Assembly (NCBI RefSeq): GCF_963457605.1
Contig: NZ_OY735139.1
Coordinates: forward strand, 1,950,501 to 2,014,500
From: an uncultured Gellertiella sp.
GTDB taxonomy: Bacteria; Pseudomonadota; Alphaproteobacteria; Rhizobiales; Rhizobiaceae
Direction of reading: 5' to 3'
Length of the DNA stretch: 64,000 bases
The notes under the pieces were generated by a model, which was not told where the DNA came from, did no database searches, and saw only the letters and a program-made list of their open reading frames with translations. The position numbers and the translations under genes are program-made. How positions within the stretch are numbered: the first letter of the stretch is position 1; every line of letters begins with the position of its first letter. Positions 1-13,387 of this stretch are shown here, one piece after another.

Positions 1-1820
1 AACTCGACAGCGCACAGACCCCGGCCCGCCGGATCGTCAGCGCACCACCGATGGTGGCTGATGACGAAATCGACGACGATGCGCCCTTTGATATCGACCT
101 GCCGCGCCCGGCAGGAATTCTGCCCGATGATGACGACGACGACGGGGTGACCGGCCCGAATGGCGGAACCTTTCGCGTCAAGCCACCGGTGCGCTCCATC
201 ACGCCTTCGGCCCCGGCGGCACGCGCCAGACCGCAGCAGCAAGCTCCGGCCCCGTCTGCCCAGCAGTTTCGCCCCGGCCCCGGTCGTCCCGGCGTGTTCG
301 AGCTTCCCGATATCCGGCTTCTGGCTGAGCCGCGCAATATCGTGCGCGACACCTCGCTGAACGAGGATGCGCTGGAGCAGAATGCCCGCATGCTGGAAGG
401 CGTGCTGGAAGATTTCGGCGTCAAGGGCGACATCATCCATGTCCGGCCCGGCCCCGTCGTCACCCTCTACGAACTGGAACCGGCACCGGGGATCAAATCC
501 TCCCGCGTCATCGGTCTTGCCGATGACATCGCCCGTTCGATGAGCGCCATTGCCGCCCGCGTCGCCGTGGTGCCGGGACGCAATGCCATCGGCATCGAAT
601 TGCCCAACCAGACCCGCGAAACCGTGTTTCTCCGCGAACTCGTCGGCTCCCGCGATTTCGAGGGCAGCAAGGCCAAGCTCGCCATGGCGCTCGGCAAGAC
701 CATCGGCGGCGAACCCGTCATTGCCGATCTCGCCAAGATGCCGCATCTGCTGGTCGCGGGCACCACCGGCTCGGGCAAGTCGGTGGCGATCAACACCATG
801 ATCCTGTCGCTGCTCTACCGAATGACGCCGGAACAGTGCCGGTTGATCATGATCGATCCGAAAATGCTCGAACTCTCCGTCTATGACGGTATCCCGCATC
901 TCCTCTCCCCCGTCGTCACCGATCCGAAGAAGGCGGTTGTCGCGCTGAAATGGACGGTGCGCGAGATGGAAGAGCGCTACAAGAAGATGTCGAAGATCGG
1001 CGTGCGCAATATCGACGGCTTCAATTCCCGCGTCGAGCAGGCGATGGCGCGCGGCGAGGCCATCACCCGCACCGTCCAGACCGGCTTTGACCGGCAGACC
1101 GGCGAGGCGATGTATGAAACGGAAGAATTCGACCTGCAGCCGATCCCCTATATCGTGGTGATCATCGACGAAATGGCCGACCTGATGATGGTGGCCGGCA
1201 AGGACATCGAAGGGGCGGTGCAGCGGCTGGCGCAGATGGCGCGTGCGGCGGGCATCCATGTGATCATGGCGACCCAGCGCCCCTCCGTCGACGTCATTAC
1301 CGGCACGATCAAGGCGAATTTCCCGACCCGGATTTCCTTCCAGGTCACCTCGAAGATCGACAGCCGCACCATTCTCGGCGAGCAGGGAGCCGAACAGCTG
1401 CTCGGCATGGGCGACATGCTCTATATGGCCGGTGGCGGGCGCATCCAGCGCGTCCACGGCCCCTTCGTCTCCGACCACGAGGTCGAGGATATCGTCGCCT
1501 ACCTCAAGACCCAGGGCTCTCCGCAATATCTCGATGCGATCACCGCTGACGAGGATGAAGACGGCGGCGGCAATGGTGGCGGACCTGCCGGCACCGGCAA
1601 TCTCGGCGACAGTGAAGATCCCTATGATCATGCCGTCGCCATCGTGCTGCGCGATGGCAAGGCCTCGACCTCCTATATCCAGCGCCGCCTCGGCATCGGC
1701 TATAACCGGGCCGCCTCGCTGATCGAGCGGATGGAGCAGGAAGGACTGATCGGCGCTGCCAACCACGCGGGCAAGCGGGAAATTCTGGTTCCGACCGAAG
1801 CCGACATCATCGAGCGCTGA
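1..1820 (+). CDS. ftsK: DNA translocase FtsK, 5'-truncated by the window edge
   Basis: Septum-located ATPase that pumps chromosome ends through the closing division site and helps resolve dimers. The reading frame is already open at base 3 and the first in-window ATG (51) is internal, so the N-terminal membrane domain lies outside. Visible in order: an acidic/proline-rich linker, the alpha domain, the RecA-like motor with Walker A GTTGSGKS about 240 residues after base 51, a Walker B stretch [12 protein letters not shown], and a C-terminal winged-helix gamma domain (about the last 65 residues, containing [18 protein letters not shown]) that in this family reads KOPS sequences. The stop is followed by about 100 bp and then lolA on the same strand. 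Identity is secure; only the 5' end is missing. Confidence 0.97.
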   Translation, partial: LDSAQTPARRIVSAPPMVADDEIDDDAPFDIDLPRPAGILPDDDDDDGVTGPNGGTFRVKPPVRSITPSAPAARARPQQQAPAPSAQQFRPGPGRPGVFELPDIRLLAEPRNIVRDTSLNEDALEQNARMLEGVLEDFGVKGDIIHVRPGPVVTLYELEPAPGIKSSRVIGLADDIARSMSAIAARVAVVPGRNAIGIELPNQTRETVFLRELVGSRDFEGSKAKLAMALGKTIGGEPVIADLAKMPHLLVAGTTGSGKSVAINTMILSLLYRMTPEQCRLIMIDPKMLELSVYDGIPHLLSPVVTDPKKAVVALKWTVREMEERYKKMSKIGVRNIDGFNSRVEQAMARGEAITRTVQTGFDRQTGEAMYETEEFDLQPIPYIVVIIDEMADLMMVAGKDIEGAVQRLAQMARAAGIHVIMATQRPSVDVITGTIKANFPTRISFQVTSKIDSRTILGEQGAEQLLGMGDMLYMAGGGRIQRVHGPFVSDHEVEDIVAYLKTQGSPQYLDAITADEDEDGGGNGGGPAGTGNLGDSEDPYDHAVAIVLRDGKASTSYIQRRLGIGYNRAASLIERMEQEGLIGAANHAGKREILVPTEADIIER

Positions 1821-1926
1821 AAGGGGAGGCGCAGCCGGGCCCCGGCACCTGTCCGGCGCGCGCAACCCGCCTTGATGGCGCCGCGTTTTCGCGCCACCAA
1901 GCCATGAAGTTTACAAGGAGTTTTCT

Positions 1927-2601
1927 ATGACCAAGCATGGCAACCGCCAGAAGCTGAAGGGAATGGCGCCAGAAGGCCTGTCGCGCCGCGCCTTTACCGG
2001 CCTTGCGCTCACCGGCATCCTGTCCCTGCTGCTGCCGCCGTTGATGGCGGACGAGGCCCGGGCCGATACCGTGCCTGCCGGTACCGCGCAGAAAATTGCC
2101 GACCATTTTTCCGCAGTGAAGACCATGCAGGGCGAGTTCGTGCAGTTCGGTCCGCGCGGCGAGCAGACCGGCGGCAAGTTCTATATCGAGCGGCCCGGCA
2201 AGCTGCGCTTCAACTATGATGCACCCTCGCCGATGCGGGTGATCGCCGATGGCCAGAATGTCGTCATCGGCAACCAGAAGCTCAAGACCTGGGACATCTA
2301 CCCGCTGTCGAAGACGCCACTCAGCCTGCTGCTCGGCAATGCGATCGATCTGTCCGCCGACATGGTGCGCAAGGTCAAGGAAGACACCGACCTCACCACC
2401 ATCGTGCTCGGCAACAAGTCGATCTTCGGCGATTCGATGATCACCATGATGTTCGATACCAAGACCTACGATCTCCGGCAGTGGACGATCACCGATCCGC
2501 AGGCCAAGGAAACCTCGGTCATCATCCTCAACGTCCAGACCGGCATGTCTTTCGACGAACGGGTGTTCCGCATGCCGGATACCCTGAACAAGCAGCGCTG
2601 A
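1927..2601 (+). CDS. lolA: Outer-membrane lipoprotein carrier protein LolA family
   Basis: Predicted periplasmic chaperone that carries lipoproteins from the LolCDE exporter to the outer membrane. The 224-residue product starts with a basic stretch (SRRAF, twin-arginine-like but not a full Tat motif), then a hydrophobic segment about residues 24-40 and a likely cleavage after ADEARA. The mature part has the LolA-fold signature around MQGEFVQ and GKFYIERPGKLRFNYD. A strong AGGAG lies 7 nt before the ATG. It sits between ftsK and xthA, and the 13-nt gap to xthA suggests co-transcription. No LolB homologue is in view, as expected for alphaproteobacteria. Confidence 0.9.
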   Translation: MTKHGNRQKLKGMAPEGLSRRAFTGLALTGILSLLLPPLMADEARADTVPAGTAQKIADHFSAVKTMQGEFVQFGPRGEQTGGKFYIERPGKLRFNYDAPSPMRVIADGQNVVIGNQKLKTWDIYPLSKTPLSLLLGNAIDLSADMVRKVKEDTDLTTIVLGNKSIFGDSMITMMFDTKTYDLRQWTITDPQAKETSVIILNVQTGMSFDERVFRMPDTLNKQR

Positions 2602-2614
2602 AGAAACGGCACCG

Positions 2615-3418
2615 ATGACCTTTACGCTCACCACCTGGAATATCAATTCCGTCCGCCTGCGCATGCCGATCGTCGAACAGTTCCTGCAACTGCGCCAGCC
2701 AGACGTGCTGTGCCTGCAGGAAACCAAGTGTCCGAACGAGCTGTTTCCCTACGAGCCTTTCCGCGCGCTTGGCTATGATCACATCGAGATCCATGGCCAG
2801 AAGGGCTATCACGGGGTGGCAATCATCTCCCGGCGTCCCCTGTCCGGTGATCACCGCCAGGATTACTGCAGCGTCGGCGACAGCAGGCATCTGTCGGTCT
2901 TGGTCGAGGCAGGTGCAAAGCGCATCCGCCTGCACAATTTCTATGTGCCCGCCGGTGGTGACGAGCCGGATCGCACCGTCAATCCGAAATTCGGCCACAA
3001 GCTCGACTTCATCGCGGAAATGCGGGCACTGCGTGCCGATGCGGAAGAGGGGATCTCGTCGATTCTCGTCGGCGACCTCAATATCGCGCCGCTCGAGCAT
3101 GATGTCTGGTCGCACAGGCAGATGCTGAAGATCGTCAGCCATACGCCCGTCGAGACCGAGGGACTGTTGCAGGTGATGGCGGAGGGCAACTGGCTCGACC
3201 TGATGCGCCAGCATGTGCCGCATACCGAAAAGCTCTATACGTGGTGGAGCTATCGCGCCAAGGACTGGGACATGGCCGACAAGGGGCGAAGGCTCGACCA
3301 TATCTGGTCTTCCGCCGATCTCGGACCTGATCTCAAGGGGATTGACGTGCTGCGCGCGGCACGCGGCTGGGAAAGACCGTCCGACCACGTGCCGGTGACG
3401 GCTGAATTCGATCTCTGA
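2615..3418 (+). CDS. xthA: Exodeoxyribonuclease III
   Basis: Base-excision-repair AP endonuclease and 3'-5' exonuclease of the exonuclease/endonuclease/phosphatase superfamily. The 267-residue length matches the family. Recognisable motifs in order: TTWNINSVRLR at the N-terminus, CLQETK (metal-binding Glu), LVGDLNIAP (catalytic Asp/Asn), RRLDHIW and the C-terminal SDHVPVTAEF with the catalytic Asp-His pair. It follows lolA by 13 nt and probably shares its transcript. It converges with the cyclic-nucleotide-binding gene, leaving only 27 nt between the stops. Confidence 0.96.
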   Translation: MTFTLTTWNINSVRLRMPIVEQFLQLRQPDVLCLQETKCPNELFPYEPFRALGYDHIEIHGQKGYHGVAIISRRPLSGDHRQDYCSVGDSRHLSVLVEAGAKRIRLHNFYVPAGGDEPDRTVNPKFGHKLDFIAEMRALRADAEEGISSILVGDLNIAPLEHDVWSHRQMLKIVSHTPVETEGLLQVMAEGNWLDLMRQHVPHTEKLYTWWSYRAKDWDMADKGRRLDHIWSSADLGPDLKGIDVLRAARGWERPSDHVPVTAEFDL

Positions 3419-3445
3419 TCGCAACACACCTGCCGCGCTGCAGTC

Positions 3446-3901
3446 TCAGCCGAAATAGGAGCGCAGCTTCGAGAGTTCGCCGACCAGTCCGGTGATATTG
3501 TTGCGGATCCGGTCTTCGACCATGGCCGCGACCGCAGGATATTCCTCGATCAGCCGCTGGAACAGCGGGCGGGGTATGCGGATCACCTCGCAGTCATCGA
3601 CGGCCTGCGCGGTGAACTTGCGTTCCACAAGCGTGATCAGCGCGAGCTCGGACAGAAGTGTGCCCGGTCCGACGACACTGTCACGCTGCTGCTTGCCGCT
3701 CTTGGTCTGGGTGCTGAGTTCGACGGAGCCCGAGGCGATCACATAGGCGCATTCGGCGGGCGAGCGCTCGCGAAACAGCGTCATGCCGGTCAGGAGTGCC
3801 CGCCGTTCCGCACCAAAAGTCAAAAGCCGCAACTGGTCCTCGTTCAGCCCCCGAAACAGGGGAACACTGGACAGCAGCTTGATGTCATCATTCAGCGCCA
3901 T
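3446..3901 (-). CDS. Stand-alone cyclic-nucleotide-binding domain protein
   Basis: A 151-residue protein made almost only of a CRP-type cNMP-binding beta-barrel (residues about 15-130). The phosphate-binding cassette is recognisable (LLSELALITLVERKFTAQA) but departs from the usual GELAL...R-ATA pattern: Ser replaces the first Gly and the Arg is shifted, so nucleotide binding is uncertain. There is no HTH or kinase domain, so it is not itself a DNA-binding regulator. It may act through a partner; the OmpR-type response regulator lies 98 nt upstream on the same strand and could be co-transcribed. Confidence 0.85.
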   Translation of the reverse strand: MALNDDIKLLSSVPLFRGLNEDQLRLLTFGAERRALLTGMTLFRERSPAECAYVIASGSVELSTQTKSGKQQRDSVVGPGTLLSELALITLVERKFTAQAVDDCEVIRIPRPLFQRLIEEYPAVAAMVEDRIRNNITGLVGELSKLRSYFG

Positions 3902-3999
3902 TGGCCGGGACCTTCTTTCAGGCGGGCCGGGGGAGGACTTTCCCGGCTGCCTGCGGACATGCTTGCATCACGAATGCCTGCGGGCGCAGGCCATCGCAT

Positions 4000-4683
4000 T
4001 CACGGAACAATCTTGTATCCACCGTTTTCGGTCACCAGAATTTCCGCATTGGAGGGGTCGCGCTCTATCTTCTGGCGCAGGCGGTAGACGTGGGTCTCGA
4101 GCGTATGGGTGGTCACGCCGGAATTGTAGCCCCACACTTCTTCCAGCAGCACGTCGCGGGTCACCACCTTCTGGCCGGCGCGATAGAGATAACGGATGAT
4201 CGAGGCCTCCTTCTCGGTCAGCCGGATCTTCTGGCCGTTCTCGGTGGTCAGCAGCTTCTGGCTCGGCTTGAACACATAGGGGCCGACGGTAAAGGTCGCA
4301 TCCTCGCTCTGTTCGTGCTGGCGCAGCTGGGTGCGGATGCGGGCGAGCAGCACGGCAAAGCGGAATGGCTTGGTGACATAATCGTTGGCACCGGCTTCCA
4401 GCCCGAGAATCGTGTCGGAATCGGTGTCGTGCCCGGTCAGCATGATCACGGGCTGCTTGAAGCCACCCTTGCGCAGCAGCTTCACGGCCTCGCGGCCATC
4501 GATATCAGGAAGGCCGACATCCATGATCAAAAGATCGATGGCCTGGCTTTTTGCAGTCTGGATTCCCTTTGTCGCCGTCGATTCCTGCAATACGCTGAAC
4601 TCGTCATAGAGGGACAGTTGCTCCCGCAGTGTTTCCCTGAGATCATTGTCATCGTCCACGAGAAGGATAGTACGCGCCGCCAT
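4000..4683 (-). CDS. OmpR/PhoB-type response regulator
   Basis: Two-component regulator of 227 residues. The receiver domain (residues 5-118) has the acidic pocket Asp10/Asp11, the phospho-acceptor Asp55 in LLIMDVGLPD, and Lys in YVTKPF. A winged-helix DNA-binding domain follows (about 130-225), with RLTEKEASIIRYLYRAG and THTLETHVYRLRQKIE. I place the start at the ATG ending at 4683 because GGAG lies 9 nt upstream and the receiver begins immediately; a frame extends to 4902 but adds a non-conserved tail. No histidine kinase gene is adjacent, so it is an orphan here. It diverges from the L,D-transpeptidase-like gene across about 150 bp. Confidence 0.92.
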   Translation of the reverse strand: MAARTILLVDDDNDLRETLREQLSLYDEFSVLQESTATKGIQTAKSQAIDLLIMDVGLPDIDGREAVKLLRKGGFKQPVIMLTGHDTDSDTILGLEAGANDYVTKPFRFAVLLARIRTQLRQHEQSEDATFTVGPYVFKPSQKLLTTENGQKIRLTEKEASIIRYLYRAGQKVVTRDVLLEEVWGYNSGVTTHTLETHVYRLRQKIERDPSNAEILVTENGGYKIVP

Positions 4684-4834
4684 GAATGTCTTCTCCGCCA
4701 GTGATCCCTCAAGTCCTACGCCAAAATGGCTGTTTGGCAAGACTTGGCATTTGGCCGGATTCGGGTTGTCCTCTTTTAAATGCCGTGATTTCAAATAGAA
4801 CCGGGCAAAAGGACAGGGGGAGAAGGGAGAGACA

Positions 4835-5386
4835 ATGCAGAATGCAAAAGTCCGGCGACGGCGAGCGATGGGCCCACTGACGCTCCGCACTGCACCCGGC
4901 AACCGCTGCCGCGGGCTCCTCCAGGCCGGTCACCTGACCTTCCCTGCTGCCATCGGCCGTTCCGGCACCAGCATCTTCAAGCGCGAGGGCGACGGCTGCA
5001 CGCCGGTCGCGGCAATGCCGGTTCTTGCCGGCTATCGCAGAGCTGGCCGGGTGTCCTTTGCAACCTCCCCGCTCGCCTTGCGCGCGATCCGGCCCACCGA
5101 TCTGTGGTGCGACGCGCCCTGGCATGCAGCCTATAACCGTCCGGTCCAAGCCCCCTTTTCCGCCCGCCATGAGAAAATGGCCCGCAAGGACGGTCTTTAC
5201 GATCTCTGCCTGGTGCTCGACTGGAACATCTCCAGCCGCAAGCGGTTTGCGGGCTCGGCGATCTTCTTCCACCTCTGCCATGCCGATTTCCGCCCGACCG
5301 AAGGCTGCATCGCCATCCCGCTGCGCACCATGCTCCGCCTGCTGCCGCTGATCCGCAAGGGCACGGTGCTGAGGGTGCTGAAATAG
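4835..5386 (+). CDS. L,D-transpeptidase (YkuD-fold) family protein, variant active site
   Basis: Probable member of the YkuD/ErfK family, whose typical enzymes form 3-3 peptidoglycan cross-links or attach proteins to the wall. The 183-residue product has a conserved C-terminal core with SAIFFHLCHADFRPTEGC: His146 and Cys158 fit the catalytic pair, but the usual Ser/Thr-His-Gly-Cys is Thr-Glu-Gly-Cys. No signal peptide or membrane anchor is visible; the N-terminus is basic. A GGAGAAGGGAGAG stretch precedes the ATG; an internal ATG at residue 12 is an alternative start. Family membership is fairly sure; substrate and location are open. Confidence 0.8.
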   Translation: MQNAKVRRRRAMGPLTLRTAPGNRCRGLLQAGHLTFPAAIGRSGTSIFKREGDGCTPVAAMPVLAGYRRAGRVSFATSPLALRAIRPTDLWCDAPWHAAYNRPVQAPFSARHEKMARKDGLYDLCLVLDWNISSRKRFAGSAIFFHLCHADFRPTEGCIAIPLRTMLRLLPLIRKGTVLRVLK

Positions 5387-5444
5387 AAAAAGGCCGCGTG
5401 CAACATGTCCTCAGGACAAGATTGGCCCTGTCGCAACGACAGAT

Positions 5445-5475
5445 CCGGTTTCATATAGACACAACCTGAAACCGG
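5445..5475 (+). promoter_or_regulatory. Inverted repeat in the lysE-family gene leader
   Basis: Perfect 9-bp arms, CCGGTTTCA and TGAAACCGG, are separated by 13 nt and end 10 nt before the ATG at 5486. A second palindrome, TGTCCT-C-AGGACA, lies at 5406-5418. They could be operator sites or a leader stem that touches the ribosome-binding region (GGGA after the second arm). No T run follows, so it is not a terminator. Confidence 0.4.
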
Positions 5476-5485
5476 GACCACCGAC

Positions 5486-6121
5486 ATGCCTGCCCCTGAT
5501 GTTACCGCTCAGCTTTTCGTCGCCTGGGGTGCCTATGTGGCGGCGACCGCCTCACCCGGCCCTGCTGTGATGGCGATCATCGGCACGGCGGTACGGTCCG
5601 GCAGGCGCGCCGGGCTGATGCTGGCGCTGGGCGTGCTCTCGGGGTCGATCACCTGGGCCATCCTCACCACACTCGGCATCTCGGCGCTGATCCGCGCCCA
5701 TCCCGAAGCCATGGTGGCGATCAGGCTGATGGGCGGCAGCTACCTCGTCTGGCTGGCCTGGGGTTCGCTGAAACGGTCGCTTGCCCCGGGCGATCCTCAG
5801 CTCAGGCGACCAGATGCGGCGATTGCCCTGCACCGGCATTACCTGAAGGGCTATGGCATTCACCTCACCAATCCGAAGGCGATCCTCGCCTGGATCATGC
5901 TGGCATCGCTCGCCCTGCCGCCGGGCGCACCCTTCGGGGTCACCATCCTGTTCGTCGGGGTCTGCCTGCTGCTCGGCTTGTGCGTCTTTACCAGCTTCGC
6001 CCTGGTCTTCTCGATCCCGGCGGTGCATCAGGCCTATCTGCGCCTGCGCCGACCGATAGAGGCGGCGATTGCCGTCCTCTTCGGGCTGGCCGGGATCACG
6101 CTTCTTTCAGCCGTTCTGTAA
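5486..6121 (+). CDS. LysE/RhtB-family amino acid exporter
   Basis: Inner-membrane translocator of 211 residues with about six hydrophobic segments, the normal size and layout of the family, which exports amino acids such as lysine, threonine or homoserine lactone. The N-terminal signature [26 protein letters not shown] and the mid-protein [11 protein letters not shown] are typical. The substrate cannot be read from sequence. The 3' end overlaps the 3' end of hisC (opposite strand) by 26 bp. Palindromes in its leader suggest specific control. Confidence 0.9.
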   Translation: MPAPDVTAQLFVAWGAYVAATASPGPAVMAIIGTAVRSGRRAGLMLALGVLSGSITWAILTTLGISALIRAHPEAMVAIRLMGGSYLVWLAWGSLKRSLAPGDPQLRRPDAAIALHRHYLKGYGIHLTNPKAILAWIMLASLALPPGAPFGVTILFVGVCLLLGLCVFTSFALVFSIPAVHQAYLRLRRPIEAAIAVLFGLAGITLLSAVL

Positions 6122-7190
6122 TCGAACTGTTCAGCGACAGGATATCGGCAAGCGCATCGATCAGCCTTGCGCATTCCGCATCGGTTCCGACCGAGATGCG
6201 CAGGAAGGGATCGATGCGGGGTTTGGCAAAATGCCGGACGATGATGGAGCGGGCGCGAAGTTCGGCCTGCAGGTCTGCTCCGGCGCGGTCGGGATGGCGG
6301 GCGAAGACGAAATTGGCCGCAGACGGCAGCACGACGAAGCCAAGCGCTGAAAGCTTCGCGGTCAGCCAGTCGCGGCTCGCCATCACCTTGCGGCGCGACA
6401 TTTCGAACCATTCGACATCGTCGATGGCCGCCGCCGCTCCTGCCTGCGCCAGCCGGTCGAGCGGATAGGAATTGAAACTGTCCTTCACCCGCTCCAGCGC
6501 ATCGATCAGCGGACGCTGGCCGATGGCAAAGCCGACCCTGAGGCCCGCAAGCGACCGCGATTTCGACAGGGTGTGGACGACGAGCAGGTTCGGATAGAGC
6601 CGGGTCAGCGGGATGGCGCTTTCGGCACCGAAATCCACATAGGCCTCGTCGACCACCACCACCGCATCGGGCCGCGCCCTGACCAGAGCCTCGATCCCGT
6701 CACGCGGCACCGCCACGCCGGTCGGCGCGTTCGGGTTGGGGAAGATGATCGCGCCACAGTCCCTGTCATAGTCGGCGAGATCGATGCGGAAATCATCCGT
6801 CAGCGGAATCTCGACCGCCTCGATGCCGTAAAGAAGGCAATAGGTCGGATAGAAACTGTAGGAAATATCCGGGTAGAGCAACGGCTTGTCGTGCTTCAAA
6901 AGGGCATGGAACACATGCGCCAGCACCTCGTCCGAGCCATTGCCGACAAATACATCCTCGGCAGGCACATCATGCAGCCGGGCAATGCTGTCCCTGAGGC
7001 CGGAGGAAACCGGATCGGAATAAAGCCGCAACCGCTCGTCGGCAGCATCCCTGATCGCGGCCAGCGCCTTCGGCGAGGGGCCATAAGGGTTTTCGTTGGT
7101 GTTGAGCTTGACGAGATCGGCAAGCTTCGGCTGTTCGCCGGCCACATAGGGTTTCAGCCTGCTGACGACGGGAGACCAGTATTTGCTCAT
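6096..7190 (-). CDS. hisC: Histidinol-phosphate aminotransferase
   Basis: PLP enzyme converting imidazole-acetol phosphate and glutamate to histidinol phosphate in histidine synthesis. The 364-residue product is a class I/II aminotransferase: [12 protein letters not shown] near the N-terminus, [20 protein letters not shown], and Schiff-base Lys at about residue 210 in [13 protein letters not shown] choose the ATG at 7190, preceded by GAGG within the ispG stop region, over a TTG two codons earlier. It begins 9 nt after ispG, so the two are very likely co-transcribed. Rhizobia often carry several hisC-like genes, so a second aromatic aminotransferase role is possible. Confidence 0.92.
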   Translation of the reverse strand: MSKYWSPVVSRLKPYVAGEQPKLADLVKLNTNENPYGPSPKALAAIRDAADERLRLYSDPVSSGLRDSIARLHDVPAEDVFVGNGSDEVLAHVFHALLKHDKPLLYPDISYSFYPTYCLLYGIEAVEIPLTDDFRIDLADYDRDCGAIIFPNPNAPTGVAVPRDGIEALVRARPDAVVVVDEAYVDFGAESAIPLTRLYPNLLVVHTLSKSRSLAGLRVGFAIGQRPLIDALERVKDSFNSYPLDRLAQAGAAAAIDDVEWFEMSRRKVMASRDWLTAKLSALGFVVLPSAANFVFARHPDRAGADLQAELRARSIIVRHFAKPRIDPFLRISVGTDAECARLIDALADILSLNSSITERLKEA

Positions 7191-7199
7191 GTCCAACCT

Positions 7200-8465
7200 C
7201 TATTCGGCAGCGTTGCGCTGGCCGAAACGCTTCTCGATATAGTCGATCACCATCGCCTCGAAATCCCGGGCAATGTCCGGGCCGCGCAGGGTCATGGCCT
7301 TCTTGCCGTCGATGAAGACGGGGGCTGCCGGGCTTTCGCCGGTGCCGGGCAGCGAAATGCCGATATCGGCATGCTTGCTTTCGCCAGGTCCGTTGACGAT
7401 GCAGCCCATCACCGCGACATTCAGGCTTTCGACGCCGGGATATTTTTCCCGCCAGACCGGCATGTTCTTGCGCAGATCATCCTGTATCCGGCTTGCCAGT
7501 TCCTGGAAGACCGTCGACGTGGTGCGGCCACAACCCGGGCAGGCGGCAACGACCGGCACGAACTGCCGGAAGCCCATCACCTGCAGCAGTTCCTGTGCCA
7601 CCTGCACCTCGCGGGTGCGGTCGCCATTCGGCTCCGGCGTCAGCGACACCCGGATCGTGTCGCCGATCCCGTGCTGGAGCACGTAGCCCATGGCGGCAGA
7701 CGAGGCAACGATGCCCTTCGAGCCCATGCCCGCCTCGGTCAGCCCCAGATGCAGCGCGTGATCGGAGCGTTCGGCAATCATCGAGTAGACGGCGATCAGG
7801 TCCTGCACCTGGCTGACCTTGGCCGAGAGGATGATGCGGTTGCGCGGCAGGCCGATCTCTTCGGCAAGTGTCGCCGAGATCAGCGCCGACTGGACGATCG
7901 CTTCATGCATGACCTGACGGGCCGACAGCGGCGACCCCCCGGCGGCATTGCGGTCCATCAGCCGGGTCAGCAGATCCTGGTCCAGCGAGCCCCAGTTGAC
8001 GCCGATGCGCACCGGCTTGTCGTGGCGGATCGCCATCTCGATGATGTCGCCGAACTGCTTGTCCTTCTTGTCCTTGAAGCCGACATTGCCGGGATTGATC
8101 CGGTATTTGGCCAGCGCCTCCGCACAATCGGGGTGATCGGCCAGCAGCTTGTGGCCGATATAGTGGAAATCGCCGATCAGCGGCACATCGAGGCCAAGGC
8201 GGACCAGCCGGTCGCGGATCCTCGGCACGGCGGCGGCACTCTCATCCCGGTCGACCGTGATGCGCACCAGTTCGGAACCGGCCCGGTGGAGGGCTGCGAC
8301 CTGCGCCACCGTGCTGTCGATATCGGCGGTATCCGTATTGGTCATCGACTGCACCACCACCGGCGCGCCACCGCCAACCAGCACGCCGCCGACATCGACG
8401 GCAACGGAGGCCCGGCGGGGCTTCGGATCGTAAGGGTTCGGCGAAGTCGTGGCGAGCAGGGTCAT
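7200..8465 (-). CDS. ispG: 4-hydroxy-3-methylbut-2-en-1-yl diphosphate synthase (GcpE)
   Basis: Iron-sulfur enzyme of the MEP isoprenoid pathway, converting MEcPP to HMBPP. The 421-residue length fits bacterial IspG. The N-terminal TIM barrel ([14 protein letters not shown]) and the 4Fe-4S ligand motifs CPGCGRTTS and GCIVNGPGE are present. It heads a likely two-gene unit with hisC. The ribosome-binding site is weak (GAAGAG). Confidence 0.97.
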   Translation of the reverse strand: MTLLATTSPNPYDPKPRRASVAVDVGGVLVGGGAPVVVQSMTNTDTADIDSTVAQVAALHRAGSELVRITVDRDESAAAVPRIRDRLVRLGLDVPLIGDFHYIGHKLLADHPDCAEALAKYRINPGNVGFKDKKDKQFGDIIEMAIRHDKPVRIGVNWGSLDQDLLTRLMDRNAAGGSPLSARQVMHEAIVQSALISATLAEEIGLPRNRIILSAKVSQVQDLIAVYSMIAERSDHALHLGLTEAGMGSKGIVASSAAMGYVLQHGIGDTIRVSLTPEPNGDRTREVQVAQELLQVMGFRQFVPVVAACPGCGRTTSTVFQELASRIQDDLRKNMPVWREKYPGVESLNVAVMGCIVNGPGESKHADIGISLPGTGESPAAPVFIDGKKAMTLRGPDIARDFEAMVIDYIEKRFGQRNAAE

Positions 8466-8584
8466 GGCGGGCTCTTCAGGCGCTATGGACGGGTAGCCTT
8501 CAGGTGGAGGAGGACCGGGGGCTTGTCAAGTTTTTTGGGGTCGCGCCGGTTGCCGGTCGGCGGGATCGAAGGCGGCCGCCCATC

Positions 8585-9778
8585 CTAACCCTTGCGGATA
8601 TTGTCGGCATGGCGCACCAGCGGCGACAGGATCAGCACCACGACAAGCAGCACCGGCAGGCAGAGGAAAATCGGCGCAAAGCCGGTCCGCTCTGCGGTAA
8701 AGCCGATGATCGACGGCGCCGCCAGCAGGCCGGAATAGCCCATGAATGTGGCAACCGACAGGCCGACCCCCGGTGCGATGCCGGGAATGTTGCCGGCAGC
8801 CGAAAAGGCAATCGGCACCATGTTGGCCACGCCGAGGCCGGCAATGGCAAAGCCTGCTATCGCCGTGGCGGCATTGGGGGCAAGCCCCGCCATCACCATG
8901 CCGATCAGCGCCAGGACGGTCGAAAGCCGCAGCGTCAGCACTGCGCCCAGCCGGTCGCGCACCAGATCGCCGCCGAACCGGACAATTGCCATGGTGCCGG
9001 AAAAGCCGGCAAAGGCGAGGCCGGCGACGGCCAGACCGGCACCCAGTTCCTGATGGACGTAAAGCGTGCTCCAGTCGAGTACCGCCCCCTCCGGGGTCAT
9101 CGAAAACAGCGCGATGATGCCGAACAGCCAGGGAAGCACTTGCAGCGGCAGGCCCTTCCGGGTTCCGGGTTCCGGCACATGCGGCGGATCGGCAAGAATG
9201 ATCGGCCAGGCCAGCACCAAAAGCAGCACTGCAAAGCCGGTCGCGGCCAGTGCCTGCACCGTGACGCCGAACCTGGCGATGAGCACGCCGCCGGTTGCCG
9301 AGCCCACCAAACCGCCGACGCTCCAGAAGGCATGGCAGGAAGACATGATCGCCCGGCGCAGGTGTTTTTCGACGGCAACCGCATTGGTGTTCATCGCCAC
9401 GTCCATCGCGCCCATGAAGCCGCCGAACCAGACGATGGCGGGGACAGCGACCCACAAGGACCCGGCGAAGGTCAGCGCCAGCAGCGATGGCAGCAAAAGC
9501 ACCGCCATGATCCTGACCACGGATGTCGATCCGAACCGGGCCATCAGCATACCCGCCACCGGCATCAGCAGCAGCGAGCCGATCCCGAGCATCAGGATCA
9601 TCAAGCCGAGCTCGCCCTTCGACAGATGCAGCCGCTCGGCAAATTCCGGGATCTTCGGTGCCCAGGCCCCGACCATGAAACCGTTGATCATGAACAGCAG
9701 GCAGACCGCACGCCGCGACGGTGGAAACAGTCCGGTTTCAGGGCTGGCGGACGCCGGGCGGATCATAGAATCACTCAA
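8585..9778 (-). CDS. MFS transporter, YbjJ/fucose-permease-like
   Basis: Inner-membrane major facilitator of 397 residues with about 12 hydrophobic segments. The N-terminal half has GAWAPKIPEFAERLHLS and GFMGAMDVAMNTNAVAVE, typical of the YbjJ-like branch related to sugar permeases. The longest start is TTG at 9778, preceded by AGGAG at 6-nt spacing; the ATG at 9766 has no such site, so TTG is preferred. The substrate is unknown. The gene lies alone between ispG and pyc on the same strand. Confidence 0.88.
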   Translation of the reverse strand: MSDSMIRPASASPETGLFPPSRRAVCLLFMINGFMVGAWAPKIPEFAERLHLSKGELGLMILMLGIGSLLLMPVAGMLMARFGSTSVVRIMAVLLLPSLLALTFAGSLWVAVPAIVWFGGFMGAMDVAMNTNAVAVEKHLRRAIMSSCHAFWSVGGLVGSATGGVLIARFGVTVQALAATGFAVLLLVLAWPIILADPPHVPEPGTRKGLPLQVLPWLFGIIALFSMTPEGAVLDWSTLYVHQELGAGLAVAGLAFAGFSGTMAIVRFGGDLVRDRLGAVLTLRLSTVLALIGMVMAGLAPNAATAIAGFAIAGLGVANMVPIAFSAAGNIPGIAPGVGLSVATFMGYSGLLAAPSIIGFTAERTGFAPIFLCLPVLLVVVLILSPLVRHADNIRKG

Positions 9779-9870
9779 AGCAAGCTCCTCGCGGGGTTGC
9801 GCGCGAGCATAGGTAAAACGGCTTGTTTCTCAACCCCCTGGGGGCCGGGAGCCAGTCGGGCGGAACGACA

Positions 9871-9900
9871 AGGGGCGGACACGTCGCCGAGCCCGCCCCT
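9871..9900 (-). terminator. Possible terminator after pyc
   Basis: Arms AGGGGCGG (9871-9878) and CCGCCCCT (9893-9900) could pair just past the pyc stop. On the minus strand only a short, broken T stretch follows, so termination is uncertain. Confidence 0.35.
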
Positions 9901-9928
9901 CAACTTATTCACGTGGACGTTCTGCCCG

Positions 9929-13387
<3,459 letters not shown>

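Noticed and set aside
6573-8588. 671-codon open frame antisense to hisC and ispG
   Set aside because: Lies opposite two well-supported genes, has low-complexity His/Arg/Asp-rich composition and no domain; a by-product of GC-rich third positions.
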